From: Neofusicoccum parvum
Lineage: Eukaryota > Ascomycota > Dothideomycetes > Botryosphaeriales > Botryosphaeriaceae
NCBI GenBank assembly: GCA_020912385.1
Contig: CP087207.1
Coordinates: 2,976,001 to 3,040,000 of the forward strand
Reading direction: 5' to 3'
DNA: 64,000 nt
The notes under the pieces are model-generated. The model saw only the letters and a list, made by a program, of their open reading frames with translations. It ran no database searches and had not been told where the DNA came from. Positions 21,996 through 33,504 of this stretch are shown in pieces (positions within the stretch are counted from its first letter, which is position 1; every line of letters starts with the position of its first letter). A program made the position numbers and the translations under genes.

Positions 21996-23157
21996 ATGGT
22001 TCACCCTGACGGCTCCCACTCTGGGAGCTCCATCCGCAACATCCTCATCATCGGAGTAAGCTCTCCCCCCACGCTCCCCCAGAAGTCTCTCACCACCAAG
22101 TCCACTTTACTGACACCACCTCCCACAGGATACGGACGTCTCCCGCGCCATCCTCCACGTCCTCCGCCAGCTCGACCCCACGCGCCAGCTCGCCCTCTTA
22201 ACTTCCCCCACCAACGTCCCGTCGCCCGCCACCGCCGCCCTCACGCGCGGTCACGCCACCACCACCGACTTCTCTGCCGCCTCGCTGCGCGCCGCCTTCG
22301 CCGCGCAGGACCTCGTCATCAGCGCCGTCGGCGGCAACGACTACGGCCTGCAGACGCGCATCGTCAACGCCGCCGTCGCCGCCGGCGTGCCGCGCTTCGT
22401 GCCCGCCGAGTTCGGCCAGGACTCGCTGAGCCCGGGCGTGCGGGCGCGGCTGCCGCCGAGCGCGGAGCGCGCGAGGGTGGTGCAGTATCTGAGGGCGATG
22501 GAGAAGGACGACGACGACGACGACGATACCACGGCGACTGGGGAGGTTAATGGGAAGGTCAATGGGGAGGAAGAGGTGGAGAAGGACAAGTATGTCCAGA
22601 TCGAGACGACGAGCGGCTACCATAATCCTTTTTCTTGGGTGGCGCTGGCGGTGGGGACCATTCTGGATACCAAATTGGTCAACGGGGAACTTGGGTTTGA
22701 TATTAAGTGGCAGAGCACCACGGTTCATGGGTCTGGGACGGAGGAGTTTGCGGTTTCGAGTTTGAAAAGGGTTGGGGAGTTGGTTGCCAGGGTTGTTGAG
22801 CGCTGGGACAGCGTCAGGAATGAATACCTTTATGCTGCCGGGTGTATCACTACTGCTGATGAGATTGTCAAGTGCTTGCAGAAGAGTACTGGCAAGGAGT
22901 GGAGCGTCGGCCTAGTTGAGACTGAGGAGTGTGTGAAAGAAGCTGAGAAGCGGCTAGCGAGAGGGTATCCGGACGCTGGCATGCTGCTCATGGAGAGGAG
23001 TGTGCTGTATGATCGTTCCTTGGAAGCGGTAGACTCATTCAAGACGAAGAGTGCGAACGAGATCCTTGGTCTACAGCAGGAGAAGGTAGAGGAGATAGTC
23101 AAGAGTGCAGTTCATGACTTTGAGCATCATGGCAAAGCCGAGTGCGGTTGCGCGTAG
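21996..23157 (+). CDS. NmrA-like / isoflavone-reductase-like family protein
   Basis: Atypical short-chain dehydrogenase of the NmrA/PCBER group; such proteins either reduce small molecules with NADPH or act as redox-sensing regulators. Exons are 21996-22055 and 22129-23157, giving 362 residues. The N-terminal strand IRNILIIG is followed by DTDVSRAIL, so the usual GxxGxxG dinucleotide motif is degenerate. LVISAVGGNDYG and VPRFVPAEFGQDS, the latter typical of fungal isoflavone-reductase-like proteins, fix the family. An acidic run of seven Asp with Glu and Lys (about residues 170-195) interrupts the fold and is probably a loop. The start at 21996 gives the correct frame for the Rossmann strand; an ATG at 21931 is out of frame and heads an overlapping upstream ORF. 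Two TATA-like boxes precede it. Confidence 0.85.
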
Positions 23158-23523
23158 TGTAGAAATAGCAGTCTCTGTTCAAATTGCAAGCAGATATTAG
23201 ACGGTACTCCTTCACGCAATTATTGGGGAAACTCAGTTTAGCTCAGTGTTGTGCCGAATTTGAGCTCACTTCCTCTTCTCCCCCACTGAAATGCATCGGA
23301 CAAATCTGTAGCAATGCATAACTATATTCTCTGAGCAGTTGTATCAAGAGAAAAAAAAAAGAGCAAAGCTGCAGGTTTCAGAGGTTGTCAACAATGACCA
23401 ATGGGCAAATATCTCCTTTTGGAATCGTCAAACCTGAGACGTTGAACCTCAGGCAAATACCTCTACAAGCACATAATGCTCCTTAAGTATTCGACCCTCT
23501 CGGAGCCAAGAGTACCAAAGGTT
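23158..23523. other. AT-rich intergenic region
   Basis: Presumed 3' region of the NmrA-like gene, AT-richer than its surroundings; no gene seen. Confidence 0.5.
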
Positions 23524-23965
23524 TCAGACTAGATATATTGATGACCTTTCTGAAAGCTTTGCTGTAGCTCCAGAATAGAACAATACTGGTACATAATAAC
23601 CGCCCTTCTTAGGTGATTCTGGGATACAGCAATCGAGAGTTACTGGCCTGAGATTTGCTAGTTCCGATAATGAAGGTAGAATAGGTTCATATCTTTCACT
23701 TCTTAGAGCCGCGCCTTCGATCAGGATAGATTCGAGGCTGTCGCTCTTCCGCTCCAGGAATAAGTAGAGATCTTCTGCATTGCATGAGAAGCCCGAAATA
23801 GCGCAAGATACGAGGCCGAGACAGAGAGATTGATAGGTCATGGATGTGAATCCATGCCAGCCCAAGGAGGTATCGGGATACTATGAGCGGTTCCTTGTCG
23901 TTTTCATAGATCGTACGCACCGTGAGATGTCGTACCTCTCTCGTAATATCCTTAAAAGGTTCCAT
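23524..23965 (-). pseudogene. Remnant of an F-box/LRR-type fungal protein
   Basis: Two minus-strand pieces, 23936-23965 and 23524-23880, join across a 55-nt GTACGA...CTCATAG intron to give about 130 residues. The second piece reads PDTSLGWHGFTSMTY, later AEDLYLFLERKSDSLESI and SERYEPILPSLSELANL, the pattern of the LRR-like C-terminal half of many fungal F-box-type proteins. No F-box or longer N-terminal part could be found upstream: an in-frame TAG directly precedes the only ATG, and the 5' flank (23966-24300) has stops in all frames. The surrounding DNA is AT-richer than the block on its right. I therefore call it a decayed or 5'-truncated gene; a small functional gene with more upstream exons is the alternative. 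Confidence 0.35.
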
Positions 23966-24669
23966 CTAGGTCTCAAGTGGCTAAGCCAGTGACATCGGAG
24001 AGTGAGAGATCTGCCTCAGATAAGCAAGGCTTTTTTCCGTGTCTTGAGATTTCTCATCCTGAGATAAAGCTATGGAGCAGAGGATAGGCATGCTAGATCT
24101 TGTTTTGATCGTGCTATAGAGGTCCACCTATAGTCTACAGTGCTTCGCGAAAATATAAAGAAAGAATGCAACGGATAGAATCATAGTACAGAATTGCATA
24201 CCACTAGTCTGCAGATTGATTTAATGCGGGAGTTCCGCAGGAGAAATCCCGAACGCATATCTGAGCATTTCTAATTCTCACTCAGTGGTCTCTGCTGAAG
24301 AGCTATAATATGACAACAGCAGTCGTGGTGTATCTAAGCATGGGCATCGAGCGAATTGAGACAGCCATTCCAGACTTTTGCTGGTGGATGAAGCAAATTG
24401 CATTTTTCGTTTCCCAAATACAGGGGTCTTACAAGTCTATACACGCCCAAGACAGTTCGCCACGCGTCATGCAGGGGATGTGTACGGCGCAAGCCGACAT
24501 ACACCTCTGCTATGAAGGCTGGCAACCGCGAAGGCTCAAGATGCATCGCAACATCGAGTGGTGATCCCATAACGCCATCCATGCACATAAAGCCTCCCAA
24601 ACGCCGCGCTGTGACCCGGTGTGTCCCCGCGCCTGGATATCATACATCCTTCTACATTCCGGCCGCATC

Positions 24670-25116
24670 TCAAGTGCGGTTGTTCTCCAAAAACTCTTTT
24701 GCCTCGTTGACCTTGGTGGCGAGGTACGGGCTTCCGCCGCGATCGGGGTGGTTCAGCAGCATGAGCTGCCTGTGCTTCTTGCGAATGAGCTCCTTCGAGA
24801 GACCTCTTTCACTGTGGCGTTCGTTAGCATGACGTCTTGTCCAGTCTCCGACCGGTGGCGCTGGGAGCACTCACGGAAGCTCGAGGATGAGGGCAGCCTC
24901 TCTCCTGTTCATCTTGGGCTCAAATCCGCCCTTATAGAATGCGCGACCCAGGGCGTTCGTTCCGCCGCGGGCTCTGCGGAGGGCAACGAGACCGGCCCTG
25001 CCCTGCAAAATGTTAGGATCTTCTTGCGAGTCTGTCGCATCCAAGCCGAGGAAGGGTCCACGTACGAAGAAGGCGGCGGCGGCCACACCAAAGCCGATAG
25101 CGAGCGCAGATGCCAT
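24670..25116 (-). CDS. PAM18: Mitochondrial import motor J-protein Pam18/Tim14
   Basis: J-domain partner of mitochondrial Hsp70 at the TIM23 channel, stimulating its ATPase so that preproteins are pulled into the matrix. Exons are 25066-25116, 24875-25002 and 24670-24811 with two 63-nt introns, giving 106 residues, close to human DNAJC19. The N-terminus ([17 protein letters not shown]) is a single membrane segment facing the intermembrane space; the J domain follows, with [16 protein letters not shown] and the HPD motif at residues 81-83 within [20 protein letters not shown]. It lacks the long N-terminal extension of the yeast protein. The gene is divergent from RLP24 with 374 bp between start codons. 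Confidence 0.96.
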
Positions 25117-25490
25117 TGCGGAGTGTGAGAGTGATCGGGCAGTCGATTGAAGCGGATGTCGCAACAGAGAAGAAAGCGTCGAAGACGGCGGACGAAGGCA
25201 TCGGAGGATAGCGGCAAAGATGGCCGAGGTGGTCTGTGCAGAGAAAAATAGCTTGGCATTTGCAGGCCCGTTGGGAAAGTTCCTTGCCGCCGCATCTTGC
25301 ACCACCTCCGCCCGCTGCTCTTGCACCCCCGCCCCTCGCTCGCTCCGGACACCGTTACGAAGTCGAAGATACCCTAGTCGAAGCAGGGTCGCTGTCCTGC
25401 TGCGCTGCGCGAACCCAACCCGCGCTCGAACACCTGCCGACAGGCGGCAAAAAACATCCCGCACCTTGAACCCGGAGGACAGTCGGCACC

Positions 25491-27174
25491 ATGAGGATCG
25501 AAACGTATGTTCACTTCTCCGGAATACAGGACGTCCCACTGACCGCTTCGTAGCTGCCACTTCTGCTCCCGTATGTCTTACCCGATTTTTCGTCTTCATC
25601 CGCACAACCGAGATACGTTTTTGCCGGTTCATATTATGCACCTCTGGGTTTTCAGACTGGAAGAAAGCAGTATTTGAGCTCAGGGAGCAACATGCGCTCG
25701 TGCCTACACTATGCGCTTCTTGAAAATCAGAAATCGCCGTTAGGACTATAAAGCAGAGCAAACAGCTGACATTCTATATAGGGCCTTGCTATCCTAGCAA
25801 AGGCATCACTTTCGTGCGCAACGGTACGTTCACAATTATATCATGAAGGAGAGAATCATCGGCACAAGAGGGGGTTCTGTGTGGTCCCGGAGAACGCGGT
25901 CACAAGGGCAGGATTGCCAGTGAGACGACTTTAGACCTGGACCTTTGCCCGGATTCCCCAAGTCGAGGACGATAAGGTTTCCGAATGCGTCGGTTCGATT
26001 CAAACGCGTCAGCCACCGCATTATGGATGACAGTTACAAAGTATGATAGTCAGGAAGCCTAGGCCAAATCAGTACCAGTGGAGGAATGCTCTCCGGTCAA
26101 TCACGGTCCGTCGCCTACATCACATACGGGGCGCCGCCAAATTGGCTCTCCAGGTTCCTAGGGAACAATGTGGAGTGGCTATCTCGCCACTTGACGGGGG
26201 AACCCGGATGATCCGAGCGACAACACCAATGCGGATATCCAAGGAATTGAGGAACGCCATTGGAAGAAACCCGGATGGAATGGTGAGATGACTTCCGTAA
26301 AGACGACGAATTGGAAGGCACACCAAGGATCTCCTCGGATGCGTGGCAAGGCACGATACGACTCACCATTTCCGTTTCCCTGCACTGCAAGCGTCGAACT
26401 GGCGACCCCCTACCACACCTAGCCTTCTCGATTCGTCCTAGGGTTACGACAATGGCGACCGACGTATGCTTACTAGAGCTGCCTATATTTGAGAAAGAGG
26501 GACCACTATGACTGCCTCTTGTGCCGATGAATCAAGCTTCAAACATGCGATTCTGATCACTGATTTTCTATCTCCACAGATGCAAAGATGTTCCGCTTCT
26601 GCCGGTCGAAATGCCACAAGAACTTCAAGATGAAGAGGAACCCTAGAAAGCTGGCTTGGACGAAGAGCTACCGCGCGGTAAGTTTCACACGACACCGGGC
26701 TTCATTGACATCTTTACTAATACCAAGCAGGCACACGGCAAGGAGATGACGGTCGACAGCACTCTCGCATTCGCCGCAAGGAGGAACGTCCCTGTCCGCT
26801 ACAACCGCGACCTGGTGGCGAAGACGCTGCAGGCGATGAAGCGCGTCGAGGAGGTCAAGCAGCGCCGCGAGCGTCTCTTCTACAAGGAGCGCATGAAGGG
26901 CAACAAGGAGCGCCAGCTCGCTGCCGACCGCAAGCTCGTCGAGGAGTTCCAGCACCTTCTGCCGCCAGAGCTGCGCGACGAGGTGCCAGAGCACGTGCGC
27001 CAGAAGCTCGAGAAGATGGACGTGGAGCAGGAAGACCTGGACGAGATGGACGAGGAGGAGCTGGACGAGGAAGAAGAGGAGAAGACGCGCATTCGTGCGA
27101 AGGTCCCCAAGGCGAAGAGGAAGCAGAAGCTCGTCGTCGGCAAGGGCGTCGAGGATATGGATGTCGACGACTAA
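25491..27174 (+). CDS. RLP24: Ribosome biogenesis protein Rlp24
   Basis: Placeholder of ribosomal protein L24 on nucleolar pre-60S particles; it recruits the AAA ATPase Drg1 (Afg2), which removes it in the cytoplasm. Exons are 25491-25504 (14 nt), 25554-25570 (17 nt), 25782-25823 (42 nt), 26580-26677 and 26731-27174, giving 204 residues (yeast 199). The joined start reads MRIETCHFCSRPCYPSKG, so the first Cys pair of the zinc ribbon is split across micro-exons; the second pair is in [10 protein letters not shown]. The basic region [16 protein letters not shown] is family-typical, and the acidic/basic C-terminal tail ([10 protein letters not shown], ending DMDVDD) is the Drg1-binding part. The third intron is 756 nt, an order of magnitude longer than most introns here. 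Confidence 0.95.
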
Positions 27175-28400
27175 ACTGGTATGGAGCTTCGGGGTCGAAA
27201 GCGATGCAAGATGGGGTGCTAGGCGGTAGTGGTACATGGCATTCTCGGGCGCAGGGACGGGGCAAGATCGACTACCATACGGCGTTTTACGGCGCGCGGT
27301 CAGAAGAAAGATTGAGAGGAAAGCATTTGTGTTCACCCTTTTTTTGCTCATTGCGGTCGGAGGTGATCGAGAAGAAAAGGGAAAGGAAAAGGAGACCAGT
27401 ACAGTGCCTGCATACCAGCACGGTAGCCAACAAAAAAGTGTTTTATTTTCTTTCGTCAGATACTTTGCATTCAATCATGACGACCATGCTTCACGTCCTA
27501 GCTGTAATCCTACGACATACACGCCCCGAACCTCCAAAGGTATCTCCGAAATCCACCGTGGAGGTGCGTAGCCAAGCTCGGTTAGAACAGCGGAAACTAC
27601 TCCGCGGGCGGGCACGTCACGTCACCTTGCTTTGATGGCAGCGATGCAAGCAGGGCAGACAACTCAACAAGTGCGCGGACCAACGACGTGCATCCAACAC
27701 ATACGCACATGCTGCACGTGGTCGCGTGAGGATCAGTGGATCTCGACGTTCCCATGAGTTAAAAGCGAAAAAAAAAGACCCCTTTCACGCAAGGCGCAGG
27801 GTGGAGAGAAAGAGGAGAGCAAAGACAGGCTGATGGCGGAGGGGCCGTGTTACTATGGACGACGCTGGGGCGAGTGGGTGGGTCAGGGGAAAAAGCAGGG
27901 GGACTGGCTGGCAGGGAGCGAATCGACGACCAGGTTTTACGCTTCTCCAACCACCAGTACCTCTAAAGCTGTAACAGCCACATCTATTTCATTTTGGGCG
28001 ATGGAAGACAAAAGGAAAAAGGAACTGCCATCCTCGTATGTTGTTGCCTTTGGCGAAACTCAAAGTCCCAATTAATAGTAGCCCGTACGTCTTCTCTCTC
28101 GCTGGTATAAGAAAAAGACCCCTGCAGCGAGAGGAAAAAGGCATAGGAACTCTACAAAAGTCTGTTGGTAATTCTCCCCATCCATCCATCAATCCTTCCA
28201 TCAATCCGTCATCATGCTTGTCTTTGGAATCCCCACCCCTGGTATCTGTCCTTTTTTTGCCTTCAGAAAAAATCGAGCCAGAGACCACTGCACGCGCGCA
28301 TACACACGGAACCCATTCAGACACTCATCCATCATTGCCTATTCCGACGATGCCGAGCTACCTAGGGTGCATAGAGAGATACATAGTGGCCCCTCCACAT
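27175..28400. other. Convergent intergenic region between RLP24 and TPD3
   Basis: About 1.2 kb holding the two 3' regions. Only short frames; no RNA gene recognised. Confidence 0.5.
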
Positions 28401-30692
28401 TTACGGTTCCGTGGCCATGGCATCCGTGAAGCTATTCGCGGCGGTCGTGGCGAAGTACCGGACGTCGACGTCATCATCCTGCTGCAACTTCTCGAGGTTC
28501 GGGATAATCGAGTTCTGGATGAGGTCGAGGCCGCGTTGCGAGCTCGAGGGGGTCGTGCCAGCCTTCTCAAGCTCGACAATGGTCCCGGTCTCCGGCAGGC
28601 GCTTCAACACGCTGATGAGCACCTCGTACGACTTGGCGACGTTGAAGCGGATGTTGGGGATGCGGTCATCAACGAGCTTCTCCATCATGGGCAGGATAGA
28701 CGCCTCAATGACGTTCAGACTTAATGCAGGTGCAAGGGTCTGGGACAATGTCAGAATACTTTACAGTCAAACAGCAGATAGAGGAACTTACAGAGATGGC
28801 AAAGCAGGTGGTCATGCGGTAGAGATAGTTGGGGTGAGCACCCATTGCCATCACCTTGGGCACAATGGCCTCGTTCGCCCAGTCAACACCAAAGACCTCG
28901 GTAAGCTTCTTAAGGTTTTGGGTGGAAGCTTCACGGATGGAGAAGACGGTGTCGCCAAGCCAGCTCATGCACAAGCTGCTAAGCTTCTCATCGAAGAACT
29001 TCACACCCAGCTGGCTAGCGAGGAGGGGAACGTATTCGATGATAGCAAGACGAACGCGCCATTGCTTGTCTTCTGCCAGCTGGACGATGGCGGGGAGAAG
29101 AGATTGAGAAAGAAGCTCGATACCAATGACTGAGTCCGTGCGTTAGAAACCGTAGCAGTATTCATCCAGTGGGGAGATTGGAAATCACTCACCATCGTTG
29201 ACTTGCTCAAGCTTCGAAATGATGTTAAGGCGAACGTCGGGGAACTCGTCCTTGAGCATCTGAAGGAACATAGGAAGGAGGTGCGTAATGGTCCTGACAG
29301 GGGTTAGCGACTGGAGATCAGCTAATTTCATGAAGTGGTACTTACTCGTCCTTGCCGAGAATCGGTGCAAGACCGCTAATCTGAGTGCCGAGAGCAGCGC
29401 GGACGTGCTGAGACTGGTCCGAGACCAACTCCTCGATGTTCGGCATAACCTCTTGGAGCAGAGTCTCCTTGGGAAGAAGCCTACAGAAGCCTTGGACGAG
29501 TTAGTTAGGGTATCTGAATTACTGCGAAGATAGTACATACCGGGGATCTGGCCAGCGATGGCACTCCGCACCTCCGCCTCAGTGTCCTTCACGAGCTTGA
29601 CGAAAGCCGGGACAAGGTCCCTTGTGATCAGCTCTTCCTCGACGGCCTTTGCGATCTGCAATGCCCTTTGATCAGCTTCTACCTGGCATTCTTGCAAACT
29701 CAGAAACCATACCTTCTCGAAGCGGTCCGCGACCATGTACCTCACTCTCCAGCTCTTGTCCTCGAAGAGATGCCTCAACGCTGTAAGCAAAACACCATGG
29801 CTCGTCTGCTCCTCCTTCGGGACAACCTCCGCGATGGCAATCAGGACATCGACAGTCAAAAGTCTAACGCTGTCCTGATCGTCGGTGGTCAGGCGCTGGA
29901 AAAGCGGGATCATGTCCTCAATGACGGTCTGAGGGGGCATGCCGGCCTTCACGAACTTCGCCAGGTTGTTCGCAGCCTGCCTCCGGACCATGGGGGTGTC
30001 ATCGTGGACGAGCTTGCCGAAGTGCTGTCTGAGGGTCTCCTGGGCCTGGGCGGAGGCTCTGGGGTAAGGCTCGACGTAGAGGCCGGTGGCGGAGATCTTG
30101 GACGTGAACCAGTCGGCGGTGGAGAGGCGGATGGTGAGGGGCACAAAGTACTCCTCGACCTGCTGCGGGTTCAGCTCCAGGCAGACCTTGTTGAGCGACT
30201 CAACGGCCTGTGGTGGGTCAGCGCGCAATCAAAAGCCAATTGGAGCGGGCGTGCGACAGACCTTCTCCCTAACCAAGGGCTCCTCTATGCCGGCCAGGTT
30301 CTCCAGCGGCGAGATGAGCACGTGGCCGTACTCCGGGCCGCCAACGTATTCTACGAAGTTGCCGAGCTCCTCGCTCAAAGCGGTGAGAACCTCGTCCTCG
30401 TCCTCGACAGATTCTGCAGGGCGTCATCAGCTTGTGTGCGGGCCCCCGTGGAGGTGTTGCGCAACGCACCATCGAGAAAGGGTATCAACTCATCCCGCGT
30501 CCGCTCGGCTCCCAGAGCCAGGGCAATGGTGGAGAGGCGGCGGATCGCGTTCAGTCGTAGCAGGACGTCGTCGTGCTGCAGAGAGGATCAGCCTGGGGAG
30601 CGCGTGGGGAGCGTGCGAGGGCGCGGTACCTTCAACTCGTCAATCAAGACGGCGATGGGGTATAGCTCGTCGGACTGGTTGGGGGCCTCCAT
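28401..30692 (-). CDS. TPD3: Protein phosphatase 2A scaffold subunit A (PR65)
   Basis: HEAT-repeat scaffold that holds the catalytic and regulatory subunits of PP2A. Nine exons: 30630-30692, 30470-30575, 30262-30413, 29713-30207, 29541-29655, 29346-29490, 29193-29293, 28792-29129 and 28401-28739, giving 617 residues, within the usual PR65 range. Tandem HEAT helices are plain, for example [71 protein letters not shown] and [18 protein letters not shown]. Introns are 50-63 nt; the fifth uses an unusual AAG acceptor (TCCAAG, exon resuming at 29490), the only choice that keeps [11 protein letters not shown] in frame. It is divergent from FRS1, with 565 bp between starts. No truncation or frameshift. 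Confidence 0.97.
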
Positions 30693-31257
30693 GGCGGGTC
30701 ACGGCGCTGGGGGTTCGGGGGCAGCAAAGGGCGCGGCTGAGGGTGCAGGTCGCGGGTGCAGGACGGGGTGACGTCTGTTGTGCGGTGGTGCGCAGGGCGG
30801 TGGACAGGGTGCGGAGGGTGCGGCGTGGGGGTCGACGGGGTGTAGGGGCGATGCGAAGCGACCCGGCGTGTGTAGAGAGCCAGGTCTGGCCGTGCTGGAG
30901 GGGGCGGTGGTTATGTTTGCGGCCGGTGTCTCTGGTCGAGTGTTGGTTGTTAGACAGACAAGGCGATTCCTGGCGCACAGACATTCAGGTAGCGGGGCGG
31001 GAGCTGTCGCGCATAGAGAAAATCCAAAGCGCGATGACTCTTCCGCCGCCAACGCCATAAACGCCCGCGCCCCAGCAGCAAGCAGACCGCCGCAGCAGAC
31101 CACCGCAGCAGACCACCGCGCCCGCACCGTCCGCCCGCTGCACCAGACGCCCTGCCCGCTGCTGCCGCCCTGCGCCCGCCGCCCGCGAGCCCGCGCACCT
31201 GCCCCAGCCCAACCCCACGCACCAGCAGAGCCCCGCCGCGCGCGCGATCGGGTCACG

Positions 31258-33504
31258 ATGCCCACCATATCCGTGGATAAGGCTGAGCTCTTCAAGGCGC
31301 TCGGCAAGGAGTCAGTCCGCCCTGTGCCCTTGCCAGCACCCGCCCCGCTGCCGCAGCGAGCACGAGCACCGAGAACACCGGGCCGGTGTCGTGCAGCACG
31401 GGAGCGCGGCGCCCGCAACACTTGGACTGGGCCGAATGCTGAGACCGTGCAGGTATACCACCGAGGAGTTCGATGAGTTGTGCTTCGAGTTCGGTACGCT
31501 GGCATTGGCTGTCCTCTGCTCTGAGAACGGGAGCTGACCACACCGCAGGCATTGAGCTCGACGAGGACGTAAGCCCGCTCTTCCCCAGACGCTGCGAGCA
31601 CCCGCTGAACCGCTCCAGACCACCAACTCAAAGCGTCCCGTTGTCGATGGCGTCGAGGAGCCTCCTCAGCTGAAGATCGAGATCCCCGCGAACAGGCACG
31701 CACGCATCCCACGGTCCCCCGCCAGAGGTCTGCCGACTGACGACCTCCAGATATGACATGCTGTGCTTCGAGGGCATTGCCCTCAACCTCAACATCTTCC
31801 TCGGCAGAGAGTCCATCCCGAATTACAGATTAGCAGCTCCTGCCGGCGGTGAGCTGCAGGTCATGAACGTGGACAAGGAGACAGCGAGGATAAGACCACT
31901 CGTCTCGTGCGCCATCCTGCGCAACATCAAGTTCACCAAGGCACGCTACGAGTCCTTCATCGCCCTCCAGGACAAGCTCCACCAGAATCTTGCGAGGCAG
32001 AGGACCCTGGTCTCGATCGGAACCCACGACCTGGACACCATCAAAGGCCCCTTCAGCTATGAGGCGCACGCACCCGAGGACATCAAGTTCATTCCCCTGA
32101 ACCAGGAGAAGGAGATGAATGCAAAGGAGTTGATGGACTTCTACGAAAAGGACAAGCATCTCGGACGCTACCTGCACATTATCCGGGACTCCCCAGTCTA
32201 CCCCGTCATCTACGACGCCAACCGCACCGTCCTTTCGTTGCCGCCCATCATTAACAGCAACCATTCCAAGATCAACGTCGACACCAAGAACGTCTTCATC
32301 GAGATCACCGCCCTCGACAAGACTAAGGTAGAGATCGTGAACCACATCGTTTGCGCCATGTTCAGCATGTACTGCGAGGAGCCCTTCACCGTCGAGCCTG
32401 TCAAAATCGTCTCTCCCCACAACGGCGAGACCCGTGAGTCGCCCGACCTCACCCCTCGTGAGATGCAAGCGGAGATCGACTACCTCAACCAGGTTTGCGG
32501 CCTGAACCTGACCCCCGAAGAGCAGTGCAAGCTGCTCCAGCGCATGTCGCTGCAGGCCGTCCCGTCCAAGAGCTCACCCAAGCATCTTGACGTCAGTGTC
32601 CCAGTCACTCGTGCCGACGTCCTGCACCAGTGCGACGTTATGGAAGACCTCGCCATTGGCTATGGCTTCAACAAACTCCCACGTGAGTACCCGAACCGCA
32701 GCGCTGCTGTGGCGTCGCCACTCAAGATCAACAAGCTGGCCGACATTGTCCGTTCGGAGACCGCCATGGCCGGCTGGTCGGAAGTTATGCCGTTGATTCT
32801 CTGCTCGCATGACGAGAACTTCGCATGGCTGAATCGCAAGGATGATGGCAACACATGCGTGCGGCTACAGAACCCCAAGACTGCCGAGTACCAGATTGTG
32901 CGCACATCGCTGCTGCCGGGTCTGCTCAAGACCATTCGCGAGAACAAGCACCATAGCGTGCCCATCAAGATCTTCGAGGTCAGCGACGTTGCCTTCAAGG
33001 ACCTGTCGCTTGAGCGGAAGAGCCGCAACGAGCGTCACTTCGCCGCTGCTTGGTACGGCAAGACGTCCGGCTTCGAGGTTGTGCACGGTCTGCTCGACCG
33101 CATCATGCTGATGCTCCGGAGCGCCTTCATCACGCACGAGGATGCGCTCAAGAACGAGAAGCTCGGAGGATACTGGATTGAGGAGGTTGATGGTATGTCT
33201 TGACTCATTTCTTTCTTCGCTTTGGGAGACGTCATACTATCGCTCTTTCTCACTTAATTCAACACTAACACCAACCGAATTTAGATCCGACCTTCTTCAA
33301 GGGTCATGCCGCCTCCATCAACCTCCGTCTCGATGGCAAGACCCATGTCATTGGTACCTTCGGCATCCTGCACCCGACCGTTCTCAAAAACTACGAGCTG
33401 CCGTATGTGCTTATCCCTTCTTCTCCCCAGACATCAATGACTAATGGTATTCCATCAGGTTCCCGACCACTGCATTGGAGCTCAACCTCGAAGTCTTCTT
33501 GTAA
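31258..33504 (+). CDS. FRS1: Cytosolic phenylalanyl-tRNA synthetase beta subunit
   Basis: Beta chain of the alpha2-beta2 enzyme that charges tRNA-Phe in the cytosol. Exons are 31258-31310, 31453-31493, 31549-31568, 31619-31695, 31751-33192, 33285-33402 and 33459-33504, giving 598 residues (yeast 595). The N-terminus MPTISVDKAELFKALGKE is followed by TTEEFDELCFEFGIELDED, then the conserved IPANRYDMLCFEG, the B3/4 domain and the C-terminal catalytic-like core (QIVRTSLLPGLLKTIRENK, PIKIFEVSD, ending ALELNLEVFL). The fourth intron (31696-31750) begins AG|GCACGC, a GC-AG intron; joining AACAG to ATATGAC is the only way to rebuild PANRYDML. A 20-nt third exon is also notable. All junctions keep frame. 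Confidence 0.97.

Noticed and set aside
25992..26001. GGTTCGATTC string resembling a tRNA B box in RLP24 intron 3
   Set aside because: No matching A box, no T-arm stem and no cloverleaf could be folded around it.
25824..26579. Box C/D snoRNA inside the long RLP24 intron
   Set aside because: C-like (GATGA) and D-like (CTGA) strings occur but not with usable spacing or a terminal stem.
29668..30771. 367-codon frame antisense to TPD3
   Set aside because: Shadow of the conserved HEAT-repeat exons on the other strand.
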